A stretch of 64,000 nt of DNA, taken from Hoplostethus atlanticus (taxonomy: Eukaryota > Chordata > Actinopteri > Trachichthyiformes > Trachichthyidae). Of this stretch, positions 20,007-34,681 are shown one piece after another. Numbering within the stretch: the first letter of the stretch is position 1; each line of letters begins with the position of its first letter. Below the pieces are notes generated by a model. That model had not been told where the DNA came from and did no database searches. It saw only the letters and a program-made list of their open reading frames with translations. The position numbers and the translations under genes were made by a program. Where the stretch lies: NCBI GenBank assembly GCA_034670405.1, contig JAXDDX010000013.1:1606501-1670500 (forward strand), given 5' to 3'.

Positions 20007-23000
20007 GTGAGTCGCTCCAACTTGTGATTAGTGTGATGATGTGACACTTTACTGACCCCCCCCCATCTCCACAGGGAGGTCAGGGTCTTGCTCAAGGGCA
20101 CTTTGGCAGGGTGGATGCTTGCTTATACTGGGGTTTGGGCCAGTCTAGACCTGGAAACCTGAAAAGTGTAAGTTGTCAAAACCACCAAAATAATACAAAT
20201 ACCACCCGTCACAAAAGTCTCAACTCTTCCCATAAAGGTGTCTGTTATGAAGACCTTCTGTTTGCTAGAGAAATAAAAACAGCCTTCAGAGAGAGAGAAG
20301 TGGGGGGGTCATTGTTATTCAGTTTAAATCCTGTCACAGTCGTGGCTAGTGCCTATGATTCAGACTCATGCAGGAACTCTGCTATGAAAACATGCTGTGG
20401 TGGGCCTCACTGTGCTGTTATTACACCCGCTCACACATACTTTGAAAAGCAGGCAAGTGATTCATGTCGGCATGAATGTGTTTTTATATGGTGTGATGCC
20501 TGTAAGACTCTAGACCAGTCCGTCCGTAACACCCTGCAACCCCCACCCACCCCCCTTTTCATTTTTGATAGCCACCCAGGGTATGGTGCCCCCAGGGCCG
20601 TACAACTTGGAGTTTGACCAGTGTCTCAGTTGGCGCTCTACATCCTGTTATTAGGCACTCAGCGGTGCCAGAGCAAAGCAGTTTGAGAGCTGGTCATAAG
20701 CCAGGCTGTAATGCTAGGTTTCAGCGCTTGGTTGCTTGTGCCAGATATGTTTGATCGTGCCCATAGGCGGACGATTATCTTGTAAGGTGGGGGAACAGAC
20801 TATTATTGGGGGGATGGGTGGGTGGTGGGGGATCTGATGAAGTGGTGTGCTCGTTTTTTGAGTTGAGTGAGACAGAGCGAGAGAATAAACCAGCAGTTTG
20901 ATCTATGGACTGGAACTCTGTGATCCCATCTGGAATGTGGTGGTCTCAGCACTATTTGTACAACTGACCCTGGATCAGCTCCCTGTCTTTAACCCGCATA
21001 GACACATTTCTGATCTGTGGTGCTGCAGCAGGCCTGCAGGTGTCAAAGAGGTCGTACTATTTACCAGCTGATGGGATCTTCTAAGGCCTAGATAGGAAAG
21101 TGGCATCACCAGAAAGAGGAGAGTCGTAGCTTTCCGTCTTTCCAAAGAGCTCACTTACATTAGGTGTTTTTCCCGGGTTTGTTTTCATAATCAATCTCTG
21201 AATCTAAGAAAGAAAGCTTTTGTTAGATCAATGCGATGCTTATTTTGTATGTATCGGTTCTGACATTAGATTGGCCTAATAAAATGTCTCTACTGATGAT
21301 TTAGTCAAGCCTGACTATATTGCCATAGCAACACCTCTCATCACCATTTCAAATTGATATGTTCCTCGCCCCGCTTTCTCCTCGTGTCCTGGTCAGCTGC
21401 TGACAGCGCCGCAGTGGAAACGGCTGGTGAGGGAATAAATTGCCGATGCAGAAATTGGACGCAGAGGCTCAAAAGATCAGGTTTTCTAATCCCAGTTTAA
21501 TAGCGGAAGCTCCATCTCCCAGGTGCCCCGAGCTCACGGCCCCGCGATCCCACGGGGAAGTGGAGAGGAACATAAAATGCAAAACTTGTATTCCTTTTGC
21601 ACAATGTTTCTCTTTCTCCTCCTGTTGCATGTAAACAGTGGCGCACTATGCAGGTGAAAACTCCTCGCACTTCCCTTCCCTTTGTGCTCTGAATATGAGT
21701 GGACAGGTGTGAATGGGGACGCCGGGGGGATTATCTCCCCGCTTTGCTCCGCGGAGCACAATAGCTGTTGAGGGGGATTTCAGATGGAGTAGGGAACCTT
21801 GGGGCTATAATGGCCTGATAATAGCTTCATGGTTTACTGGGGCAAACACTCAGTTCTGCACGGCGTCAATCAATACCGCCTCCCGCATTCCACCAAGGTG
21901 TCTCCTTTCTCCCTCCTCACTCGCTACCTCAGACGCAGACCCCGGATGTGTCTGTAGTTGTTGCCGACCTTTGACCTGCCCGTGACGAGTGAGAGTGTAT
22001 GCAAAGAAATAAAGGTGTCTCTGTGAGGTTTAAGTTCTTTCTCACCACAGACGGTGGGGTGGCGATGGTGGCGCGCTGCCCACCGGCCGCCGGACGTGAT
22101 TTACGCCGGGGCATTGTTCGGGGGGACGTGCAGCTTTTCATGGCCTCGGTGAGTTACGGGGGCTCTGGTTGGACACTCCGCCGGGGGGAGCGTGAACTTT
22201 GCTTCACGTGGATGACTGGATCTCCCTAATAAAGGTTACTGCAGAGCCCGCTGTTCCCTCGCAGCGATTTGTCGTCGGCGTCACTGACAAGTTCAGCGTT
22301 TTAACGTACGATGCAGGTCTGTGCCGAGCGCTGTGGCAATTGGCACTAGCGGTAAAGTTGTTTAACCGGTTCCTTTTTTTTTTGAATCCAGGAGTTGTTA
22401 AAATGCTTTGTTTGTGTAGATGTATCACAAGTGAAACGGTAACCTTCATGTGACACGTGTAGTATCTGCTCGCTGGCTCAGACGGAGCAATATATTCTCG
22501 GCATTTGTGGTTTCAACATAAAATTGGATCAGCGAAAATGCTGGTAAATGGAAGGCTGATATTTCTTTTGAAAATGTGGCTTGCCCCCGGAAATTTTCAT
22601 GGTCTGTTTGTAGATAAATCCAATCTGATTGTCGTACTTGCCAAATTAAAGCCCAAATGCCAAGTGAAAAACACATTTACAGGGTAGCAACGGTGATGCC
22701 TCCTATCAGGTGAGGCTCTGCGTTTTATCTGCTCTCTCAAAAGAAAAATAGTGCTCGTGTTCTGCCTGCAACATTAATCAGCAAACACCTCAAACCCAGA
22801 CGCCCTTGTATTGCTTGTGCCTCGGCTTTTCTTCTGGGTCGTATTATTCTGTCGTGCTGCATGAAGCTGTGTTGCTGCACGCTGTCAGCGAAGGGCGAAG
22901 GTGCAAATCTTTGGAGGCGGGCCATGCTCGGGGCAGAGAGCCAGTTCGGCCTTTTGTACAGTGTGACAAAAACACTGCCGTATACTTATGTCTATATTTT

Positions 23001-26000
23001 TGTTGCCATCAGCTCTCTAAGCAAGAGCAGCAGTTGCCGATTTGTGGGAAATGGACTTGGTACCATGGGAGATCCTCGCCGCTGCTGCTCGTATATAAAA
23101 ATGGTCACATCTGTGCAAAAGAATGTAAGAATGTCAATCTGCATTAGCTGTGAGTGTGTTGCTCTTAAAACCTCCAAACAAGGTCACATCATGATAATAA
23201 ATACCACAGGGGTTTTATCACAGACTTAGGTAAGCACGGAGTTATTTGGGCCGGGTGTTTTCACTTGTTGGTTGAACAACAGGAATGTTAAACTCTTTAA
23301 TTGAAACAAGCGTTTTCCCCCAAAACGAGCACCGGCCGAGTTCCCGAGAACATTTTGTTTGGTTGGCTTACTGGAACGGAGCCGAGATTGTTTACGAGGG
23401 CCACTGTCACTGGAAAAGTTTCAAGGGGTGACTAATAGAAACACCCCCCCCCGTCCCAATAGAGCTGCTCTGTGAAAGGTTGGGGGATTTCCAGACGGAG
23501 GAAAGAATGTGGAAGTGCTGTTTGTCTGACTGTGCAACATACAGTAGTTACCAGGTAGGCCCCTTTTCCACAGGGGCACCCAGGGGTCTCTCGGCACCTC
23601 GTAAAACACCCGGCACCCAATACCCCGGTGTTGTTCAGGTTGTAGGAATGTAAACGTCAGCTCTCATTAACGTGGCCTCTGACTAGGTGAGCCAGAGCGA
23701 ATGGGCGTACACTATGGATTAGAGTCAGAATGTGATGGGGAAATACGGAGGTGAAGACACAGTGTTGTTCTGTTACTGCAAAAAGACCAGCAACAAGTCG
23801 TACAACTCTCAACCCTCACTTCCTCTCATCCTTCTGTATCTTGAGATGCTTTATCAACATCCCATCCAGTTGTTTATCAGAGCATCTGATCTGTGTCCAT
23901 GTTACCAGATTGGAAGAGCATTAATGAGTCTATTCTAGTGTGGTCGCAATAACTAAAAGTTTGATACTACTTTAAAACCGTTGCAAAAGATTGAATTTAA
24001 TTTACTGAAAATACTTTGCAAGCTTAAAGTCCATTTCAATACAAACGTGGATTAGAGCAGTTTAAGGAAGAAGAAGTTGGTTGATGACTTCTCTTAAATA
24101 TTCTCTTGAATTTTTAGATATTAAATTTCGCTTTGGTGTTACAGTCAGAATCGTGTTACCGTGGCAACGCTAGTCTCTTTGATACTCAGAGTTGGGAGTT
24201 TTGCTGTCGTTTGAACTCGGTACACGCGGTTTTTCAAATTCTCCTATCTAGGTCAGCGGCTCTTCGTGGCTATTAAGGACCTCGGCGGAAACAGACTGTA
24301 GATTATTACTGAGCAAGAATGTCCCCCTGCACAGTCATGCAACACCCGGGCCGCCCTGCAAGGCACGCAATCTCGTGAATAAGCGAGAACCAGCCTATTG
24401 TGCTGCGGGGCCGGCTTGCTCTCTCCCTCTTCATACACCACAACAGTTATCCACTCTCAAATCTCAGTTGCAAAACAAGTGTTCACCCCCCCCAAAAACG
24501 TGGCTTCTTGTAAAGGTAGTTTCCTTCCCTGCGTCTGGACTTGGTGTTTGAGACGTCACTCACTTCTCCGGCTGGTCTTCGCGGGCTAATCATTAACTCG
24601 CGGGTGTGTGCCAGATCAGGATGTGCAGGTCGGTGTCAGTGAGCTGTTGTTGGTTTTGGTTCGCGTTCCTCGCAAAGAGCTAAAATAAGCCCCTGAAATA
24701 GAGCAGAAAGGAGCGATCCAGTGGAATGTGCATCTGTCAGAGGTTGTAAAGCGTGCACGTATTGAATCGGTCAGGCCCGCTGTGCAGCATAACCCGCGTC
24801 AATATTTAACCAAATGCACTTTGACTGATTTCTCTGCAGGCGCAAAACAATGTCGACGTGAATCGGCCTCGTCCTTGTCTGACCCCTTTTGCTCTGGAAG
24901 TTCTAGTTGAACCTTTATAACCCCCCCCCCCTCCATTACCATTACCATGAACTGCTGTGTGTCATGGTAATTGACATGCAGCTTGTCAGGGATTTAGTCC
25001 TAGTAGCTTATGGTGGCATCCGGGGTAATCGTTTTGATGCCTCCGTATTTCAAAATAAGAAGACCCCCACCCCCCCCCCAGTGTGGATATTGTGAGGACT
25101 TGCTGTACTTAGCTCGCGGGCAAGTAGGACGGAACCAGACATGCTCAAATAACACACAGACACACAGCGGGAGGTTCAGAAAGTATGAAAGTAATGGATT
25201 AGAGCCTGTCAGCTGATCTGCTCACTGTTCCCCTGCTGATCTTGCCGCAAAAGTGTGTGTGTGTTTTTGTGTGTGACGCGTAACATTTCTGTGTGTTTGG
25301 TGCAACAGGGAATCTGTGAGTCAGCCCTCATCAGGCCACTCTGCGTGATTCGGCATTTGAGCCTGTCTGTTTATACTCATTAAAGTAGAATAACACAAAG
25401 ACCCCCCCCACACACTTTCTTCCATTCTGTCCTCTATTTCTTTTCATCTTTGCTCTCCTCTTTGCTCTTCATTGGGCATATTTGGGTTCCATCATGCGAT
25501 AACCACCATTTGAAAAAGTTGAAAAACACACCTATGAATTCGATCATGAATTTCAGGTAACAGTTTCTTCTCAGGAAGGATAAATAGTCCAACCCTAACC
25601 AAAATAGAGCAAGGGAAATACCTCGAAAGATGCAGGCATCAAAATCAGACCGGTGGTGTATCAGTTTGAAATGTTGACCTTTAGTTACAGCGCCCCAGGC
25701 CAACCGGTGTAATGTTTTTACTAAACAGATCACAGTATCAAAATACATCATCCCTCCAAGTTTCATCAAAATCGCACCAGTGGTGTCTGAGATATCACGA
25801 GTTAAAAACTTTGACCTTTAGTCACAGCAACCCCATTACGGCAATTACTGTCATGTGTAAGGATGAAAGAAGTGTCATGTGTAAAGATGGATGGATGTGT
25901 GCAGAAAGTTTCGGGGAGTTTGGAGTTTGTTTTCAAATGCCATAATGCATCATCCCTGCAGGTTTCGTCCGAATCGTCCCAGCGGTGTCTTTGAGTTTGA

Positions 26001-29000
26001 AATGTTGTATGAGCCTCAGTGTACTTTGCGTGAGCGAACGCACCCCAACAGATCGATTCTGCAACAGGTTTCACTGACTCGTCTCCGTGTTTCACCGCAG
26101 TTTCCACTGCCAGCAGACAAGCCCGTTTTACGTGTGCAGCCCGACCTGCGCTTGATGATTGACGAGCAAACACACGTCATAAACTCATAAACCGCTTTCA
26201 GACGGAAGGAGAGGGAAAGTGTCGTAGCAAAACCAGGAACGTCGGCTTCACAGGGCGGTGTTTTCCCGAATCTCGCCGGTGTTTTCCCTGGCGGTTATCT
26301 CCCTCTCTCATCTCTCACTGCGGGGAGGACGAACGTACCAACACAAACTGTCCCTGGGCATAGAAACAGCCATTTGTATACTATACTACTATATCGGTAT
26401 GCTGGGACTCTTGGCTCCTGCGTTTTTGCCCTTGAATGAAAATAAAGAAGATTTATTCAACGAAGAACCTTTTGATGTAGTCGTCTGTATTCTGCTTTAG
26501 GCTCGGCTCAGTTGTGAAATTTATAAACACGTTCAGTTATTAGCTGTGGCAAGACTAATAAAATTTCAACAGCTGAAAAAAAAATCCAATAAATCCGTCA
26601 ATTCAACACCAGTGATTTGATTTTCCTGTTCCTGTGGCATTAAACACAAGCCATGCTGCTTGGTATTGATTGAACCAGGTGAGTTCCCAGCTGTATTTTA
26701 GTGTGGTGTTCCTGGTATGGGAGGAACCTGACAACCTGTGAACTTATTGGGAGGTGGCAGGGTAACGTTTTCTCTCAAACCACTCCTGCAGATTGCCTGT
26801 CAGAGGAGCAGCATGGGAGACGTAGAACCTGCTGTACTGCCCCTTCCAGCTCCTACATACCTTCTCTGTGTAATATCTTGTCAGTATTGTTCTTATGCCG
26901 TGAGGTTGTCACCCGGCGACCTTAAGTGACACTAATGTGAGTATGGAGAGTAAACAAGGGTGTTCTAGCGACGTGTGAACAAATGCAGCAATAACCAGTC
27001 AATCGTGACAACGGAGCCGCACCCTGTCAGCTAGAGCGAGGCCAGTACACGGCCATCTTGGCATTAGACACTAAACTGGTGCATGTCAAATTGTATTTCT
27101 TTCTTGTCAAGTGCACCAAAGTGACTGTTTTATTCTTCAAACCTGCAACTTTTTTTGCCTTCAGGCAGTAAAGTGTATTTTTAGTCCCGCCTCCCTCGCC
27201 CCTCAGTTAGACGAGTTCACGCCACAACACTTGTCACTCATCTTGACGAGCTGTCTGACGAACTCGGTGGAATAGAAAACGTAGCGAACCGGCTAAACAT
27301 CCTAGCTGTCTGGCGGGATGCAAGCCAGCTCCGTGTCACTTCTCAACCCTTTTCGTCTCAACGTGACGCTGACGTTCACCCGTGTTCTTGAACGTGCCTT
27401 GAACGTTGTTGCTGTGACGTTTCAGATAAAGGGAGACCGACAGACACCAATTGATGAGGTATAATATATTAATTATTGCCATTTTATTGTGAAAAAAGTT
27501 GCATATTGCAGCTTTACATCCCCAGTGCCGTTGCGGGATAGCCTACATGGTACCTGCACTCCGATGGCTCCTGTCTCAGATGGATCTATTCAGGGTCGCC
27601 TTACACGATCAGGATGCAGGTTCAAGGCTCAGAGCAGGAACTAGACACTTTGATTTGTGTCTGATCCGATTTCTCACCGTCACACCGCCGGGCCCCTCTC
27701 TGCTCGCGTTACAACCTGACACGTGTCACTTCCAGGTAGCCTCAAGCAAGGTAACGTGTCGTGCTACACTCGTCAGTATACACATGATAGTGGGACTGCA
27801 CGGTTACTTGATATCAGTTATTAATCAAGATTATTAGTCTTGATGATGTGAGGGACCATCTGGACTCTTTTCTAAATGAAATGAAGTCGATGTGCTGTTG
27901 GAAAAACAGGAAAAACTCCAGGGCCTCGTTTTTAAAAAAGGTTTTGGTCTATAAAATATTAACAGGATTCTTTTGACCACACCAGTGCCTTTTCTGTAAT
28001 TGAAAAAGAGGCAACACCAGCCTGAGCAGCAACTCGGATCCGCCATCGGGAAGAAAACAACTTATTACAACACTTGAGTGAAATGCAAACGGAGTGTGTA
28101 ATTTCCTGCATGTTTTTTTCCCTCAGGGGTCTGTTCACTCACCCCTCTCATTCAGCATCAACCCACGCTCCGCTCTGCTGAAAACTGTCCACTGACCCGA
28201 TGACAGCCATGGAATATTCCAGACCCCTTGGGAGACATGCTGTGATGTTATGAACAGTTTCCCTTTGCATGCTTGTGAATATCTGTCTGGACCATTTTCC
28301 TCCCCCCCCCCCCTCCCCCGATGGCGAAAAGTTGCATGATGCTGGTTGTAATCGGTTTGGCCTGTTGCCGCCTCGCCGCCACGTGGAGGCGTTTCCGTCA
28401 CGCCTTCATAGAAAGAGAGGCCGGGCGGTGTCCTGTAGCCTCTCCTCTGTGGGGGTTTAACCTTTTCGCCCGTGGCGCTGCCGGCCTCCTGAAACATTCA
28501 TAGCCAATGAAAGTCCTCGGCTTGCCGTGACAGATTGGATTCTCATCGCAAGCCACGGCCGGTTGATTGTGTATGCCTTGGCCAGAATTTCACCGATCCC
28601 TCTTTTTCTCCACCAGTTCCTTTCTTTGTTTTGTTTCCGTACCCTTCACGAGCATCCTGGATTTGATCTCTCTTCTGGTATTTGGCCCGTGGATACACAT
28701 GATTTATTTTGCTTTTGCTTCGGTATGCTGGACCCAAAGTTTTCCCATTTATTCTCTTCATTTTGTGATTCTTATAAAAAAGACGGCTGTCGCCAGCTAT
28801 CTCCCTCAAACGACTCATTTCCATAGCAGTCCTTGAGTCTGGTGCGTCTGGATCCATTTGATCGTGTGCAGACAGAAATTTCGGGGCTCCCGGCTTATAA
28901 GTAAACATGAGGTATGGCTGTGTGTGGCCTACCTCCCCTACCACCGTGTCCTCATCCTTCCCTCCATCCTTCCTCTCTCACCATTGGTCCAGGGCAGGGT

Positions 29001-29746
29001 GAATGGGCCGGTGTCACCTGCTCTGTCTGTCCACGGGGCTGGATTTATCTTCCTCGTGTCGTGCCTGAAAGGTCACGCGATCGAGAGCAAACAGCCCGCC
29101 ATTATCTAGAGAAGGTCAGAGAGTGACAGCCTCCAGGGGCGTCTTTTGGAAATGTCACTAAATGTATACAGGGACGCTTCTGGTGTACAGGCTGCGACTT
29201 TGAAAATAATACACTTGATGAATTTGTGAAATGCTTGATGGTTGCACAAAGACTGCAACCAGCTTCAAAATCTTATGAGACGATTTCCAGACAAATTTGA
29301 CATTTCCGATTTCCTGTGCTGTTCTTCCCACAGTCACATGGTCTCGGCAGGAAAAAGTATTTACCCTGCTGCACGCTTGTGTACCGCTAACCGCTTGTTT
29401 TCCCGTGCTCGTGTCTGGTCTATATGTGTCGTCTCCGTCAGGTGGAAGGTGAAAACTGGCTGGAGTTTTGGCCTTAGTCAACGGCCGTGTGGCGACGGGC
29501 TTTAACCTTTCCCAGCCCATGCTACGAGGCGGTGGTCGGGAGTCCAGACGGTGCTTAGCATGACTCATGGTCTGGTTCAGTGTCTGCCAACGGCCCAACA
29601 CAATGGCCTCTGTACACAATGGTCCCGCCTCTCTCTCCTGCTGGAATGCAAAACATGCTTCAACGTTTTCCGATACAGTATATCTGCGTATTGTGTTACC
29701 CGTCAGGCATGCAGGCAAGGTGCACTCCATAACCCGCTCTCAATGT

Positions 29747-29827
<81 letters not shown>

Positions 29828-32800
29828 ATGACCCCCTTTTCCCTCAGAGTTCACTTTTCAACATGCTTGCTCAAACACACCAAACATGAGGATGAGAGTA
29901 CGACTCGTCTGGGAAATATATCAGTGATGTTTTGACATCGATCACTTTGTGTTTAAGTAATAATTGGCAACATTTTTATTAGAGTTGATAATATCTGAAG
30001 AATGGGAAACGTACTCGGTACTTGGTTTGGCAAGTGATGCGTAGACAGTTTTCCAGCAGGAGTTGGAAGTCTCTGCAGTGTGGCGATTCTTTGATCTCAG
30101 TGAAGCAAAGTGGAGGAGAGGTGGAGCAGCTCCCAGAAACCAGACAGAGGCTTTTAGAATGAGAGCGCCTTCAAAATAAAAGCATAGAATTGGTCAGGGT
30201 TATGCTGGTATAAATATATGGTGTGAACAGCAGTCACTAGGGAGTGCTTGGATATATTCACTTAGGCACTTTGGGTTAATACAATTTTATTGAAATTTTG
30301 ACTGGAAAGCGTTTATTATTCTGGCTTGACACCGGTAGGAAAATCAACATGAAAATGCTGAAAATTTGTGAAAAAGAACATTTTGCTCATTTTCCATTTC
30401 AGCATTATTAGTTATTATTATTAGTTTGGAGTAAAGAGGAACATTTCCTCCAGACACAGGAAGCATCATCAGGAGAAGAGAGAGCGCTACTTCTGATATG
30501 TTACCGGCTGGATGGAGCACCTCGGGGACCTGTGACACATCCATCCACGTTAGAAAGGATTGTTATGGAGACGGAGCCTCGGGAGCAGCCAGTCTCATGC
30601 CGGCTGTCAGGCTTATCCTTGCGTGCCCCGCACTTCATTTTCCCTCCGCCGCTCTCAGAAGGAAAAAATGCTACTTGGTATTACAGTAATGTCGCTGCTG
30701 AGTATCAAGTTCCTCTGAAACGCCAAGAGATAATGACTCCATCGCTTTGTCACATGGCCCGTCGGTTTCCCAGCCATCCCCCCTTTCCTCCTCCCCCCTG
30801 CTCGTGGTTAATGGCGGGGCCTGTAATTGCTGAGAAAGTGGAGAGCCAAGTGTTTCTCTTGACCCTTTATCCCCCCACTTTGTTGTTCCCCTCCCTCCCA
30901 AAGAGACATTTAAGTGCGGATCTGGCATGTCCCTGCACGCAGATGGGAGGAGGGTGCAGCGGCGAGGGAGGCGTGCGTGCCAGCTTCCTATGAGACGCTC
31001 TTGAACGCTCGCTTCGTCGGCAAATCACAACCGCCTCGGGGGAGGATGCTGTACGCCGCTGATCAACTTGTCCCGGAGATCAGTTATGTAATATGTTAGT
31101 GAATGCACTGTTACGCAACTGCACACCTGTGTTGTTTTATGTCTGGATTACCGCGTACCTGTGGATCACTACCGGCCCGTACTAACCAGGAAGCAGGCGT
31201 GCTGCTGGAGGCCCGCCCCCCCGACGCCGTTCCCGAGCCGGGAGCGCTTTCCATTAATCTGGACATGTTTTTCCAGTCGGCTTCCTCATTCTCATGCAAA
31301 GCTCTTCCTCCCTCTCCCTCTCGGGGCTTCCCCCTTCTCTCCTTTAAGTGACGCTTCAAAGAGCAGATAAAGCGCCTTTACTTTTAAAATATTAAAGCGG
31401 CGCAATCAGCTGTCTGTGGTAATATATGACGTGGCAGGCGGGGCCGTAAGCGGAGCTCTCTCTCTATCTCAACGAGGAGAGGCATTGGCTTTCGCTCTCT
31501 GAACGGCTCCTCGGTGTGATGGGTCTGCACAGTGGACGCTTTGATGTGTCGCAGGGAGCGGTGATGTCATCGCTTTCCAAAAAAAAAAACTTTATAGAAG
31601 GAAGGCTAATACAGATAAATGTGTTATCTTCAGGTTGTTGGTTCTCAGGCGTAAGGGTGTTGCTCTCTACCTCTTCCTCTTCATCCTCCTCTCTTCCTCC
31701 CTTGAGCGCTTAATGACTAGCTGGGCTTCTTCCAGGGATCTCCATTATCGAAACACTGAACTAATTCCCTCCCTCTCTCACTATCTTGCTTTCCCTCCCT
31801 CTCTCTCTATCTCCCTCCTCACCCTCCCACCCTCCCGTGCCAGATACACCGCAGCAGGGCGCGAGGTCGTGGAAGACTGCGGCAGCCATTTGTATCCAGA
31901 GGAGAAGCGGGTTCGTTTTTTCCAGACCAGTGGTATAACATTCCCAGAGTCTCACGCTTTCTCATGAATAGCAAGCACAAAGCCTTCGCTCGGGGGGGGG
32001 CGGGTTTAGGGGGGGGCAGTTCACTCTGACTCTCTTCCTCTCTGTAGTCTCACCTCGGACCTCCAGGCGGCTTCTGAAAGCGCCACCGAGTTTATTACAC
32101 ATTTCTGGGGTGATCCTCTCTGCGGGCTGGACTTAAGCTAAGGCAGCACAACGCTACCTGCTACAACAGCAAACACGACGGAGATGGGGGGGCGATGGGG
32201 GGGCGATGGGGGGCTTCTTGCCTAAGGGGAAGTTTAGATAAGCCCTGATTTATGCCTCTCACTCCTCTCACCGGAGGAAGTTGACAGTCGGGGCCCCTCG
32301 AGCCGATGAATCCACGCAAACCGTTTATATAAAAGACTATTATCCCCCCGCCGCCGCTGTCGTCACACACCTGTACGTTCCCAGGCAACGAGTCAGAGTT
32401 GTCATTTATATCCTCTTTGTGTCCCCTCATCCAGGGCTAGGAGGTTAAGGGAGGCCCTACAATGGGGGCATTGTCAGTAATAGTCCCTCAGCGAACAGAT
32501 TCGCCGTTCTAATCTGACTTCCTCGCGGCCTTTTTGGGGTGAAGGGAAAGACCCGGCGGGTTTTTACCGCTGATCTGCTTCGGCAGGCACCGAGGGGTGG
32601 GGGGGGGGGGGGGGTCAGGTAGCGATATCCACATCCCGCGCTCTTATTTGTATGTAAATGCGGGGGATGCAGCGATGCGGTGAGTCAGCGCTCTATAGAG
32701 GGAGGCAGGGGGGAGGAGAGGGAGAAAGAGGGAAAAGGTTATTGTTGCCCTAAGCCCGTCCGCCGTCTCTGTCTGTGCCGTTGCACCGGGTGGGGTGAGG

Positions 32801-34011
32801 TGGAGAGGAATGCACTAATCACGCAACTGTGCTGCCCTGCCCTGCCCCGGCCAGCCCTGCCTTTTGTCTGCACTTCCAAAAAAAAAAGTCCCCAGGCCTC
32901 GAACCATTTTGGGTCCATTTCCCCCTTCTTACAACCGGCACAATGAAAGAGAGAGAGCTGCTGTGTGTCGTCTCCTTCCTCCCCCACCACCACCAACACC
33001 ACCACCACCACCACCACCTCCAACCCCTTTCTTCTTCTCTCGCTATGACGGGAATGTTGTGACACAATCAGTAATGCAGGACGGACTTGCGTGGCCCGCT
33101 CTCAACCGCAGAGCAACAATAGCTCTCATTCACACGGCGTCTTCTCTCCACTCTCACCTGTCCCCGGGCTTTGTCGTCTTCAGAGAGCGGTACGAACGCG
33201 AGGACATCCGAGCCCAGCCGTGACACACCGGCTCGCCGTGTACAAACACAAGCAATCCTCGGGGTTTATTTAAAAACTATTTTATGGGACAATGAACTCA
33301 GCCGTTAAATGCTCTGCCAAAAATGGAGCTGCATGTTTAACACAGCCGAAGCATTAAGCTTGTTTTCCTAGTGCACGCTGTGCTTAGCTTGCTGACTGTG
33401 TTTTGGTGTAATGTTGTGCCCAGCAGCATATTGACAAGTATATTTACTAGTTTAAATCTGTTACTTCACACGGTGTGGCTCAAAGCATCCGTTTTTCATG
33501 AGGCTGTTGTTAGCATACAGATTCTGGATTATTTTCCACTTTAAAATCAATAATTGCAGCAGAATGTTTCTGAGTAAACGCTCTTCTTCTCAATTGCCCT
33601 CTGGAGGGACGATTACCGAGCAGATTTACTCCTTCTGCATCTTGTGTTTTGCATGTTTTTCATGAAAATAGATGCAACTCCTGGGGTGCAAGTTGTCGAA
33701 ATTAATACAAATGCATGACAAATAATCTCTATTGAGAAATGTATTCAAAGATTATTTAAACAGATGGAGATACAAGTCTGTTTGGCATGAGAGAGCAGGC
33801 CAAGGCAGCAGCGTGTTGTCATACAGATGCAACACGGTGGACTTTATTTCATCTGCTTGCTTGCTAACAGCCTGTGGGATCTCCTCCTGCACTACAGACG
33901 AGCCTCTCTGTGGATTGCACCAGTTGGGGCGTCCTCACTGCAGAATGATGACTCTCAATTTGAAGTGCCTCCAGAGGAGCCATTCTCTGAAGCCGACTAC
34001 TCTTCATCTTC

Positions 34012-34052
<41 letters not shown>

Positions 34053-34645
34053 TGGTTCACCTCCTGTTGTGGTGTACATTGCCCAAACCATCCCTGCCAG
34101 AAAAGTCAGTCGGTCATTAGGTTCAGTCGATAAGGCGATGTTTGGGGGGTGGGAGGCAGAGAAAACACGAAGCCCCCGGATGGTTCCAGACAGTCAAAGC
34201 AAACCGGCAGGCTCTGAGCCACGTGCAGGAGGATCAAAGCGCGGTATGTCAGATGCTGCACCGTGTCCAATTCCCTTTCCTCCTTTCAACAGACTGTTGC
34301 CAAGGTGGATACGGTTACAGGAGCGGTGTTGAGTAACTGAAATTCACTTTTGCGTTGGCCTTGATTGGATGCATTGTAATGATTAGGAGTTTACGTACAG
34401 AGATTGGACCAATATAGGTGTTTGAAGACTGATACTGATATTTACCCATAGACAGTATTTTGTTATTGTGATTTAGATGTTCAATAGCTTCAATTTTTAC
34501 CATTGTTATGCCAAAACAAATCCCAAAACATTACAATTAGTCTGCGTTTCCCCCAGAGTTGTATTCGTGGCGGAGTGGAAGAGCCTCAGAAACAGCATTT
34601 AGACTACAGGATCGAAAGCCAGGATACAACTACTACTATTGCTGC

Positions 34646-34681
<36 letters not shown>

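Noticed and set aside
29158-29730. 190-codon minus-strand open frame in the PAWR intron
   Set aside because: No recognisable domain or motif; a frame of this length is expected by chance in a GC-moderate 28-kb intron.
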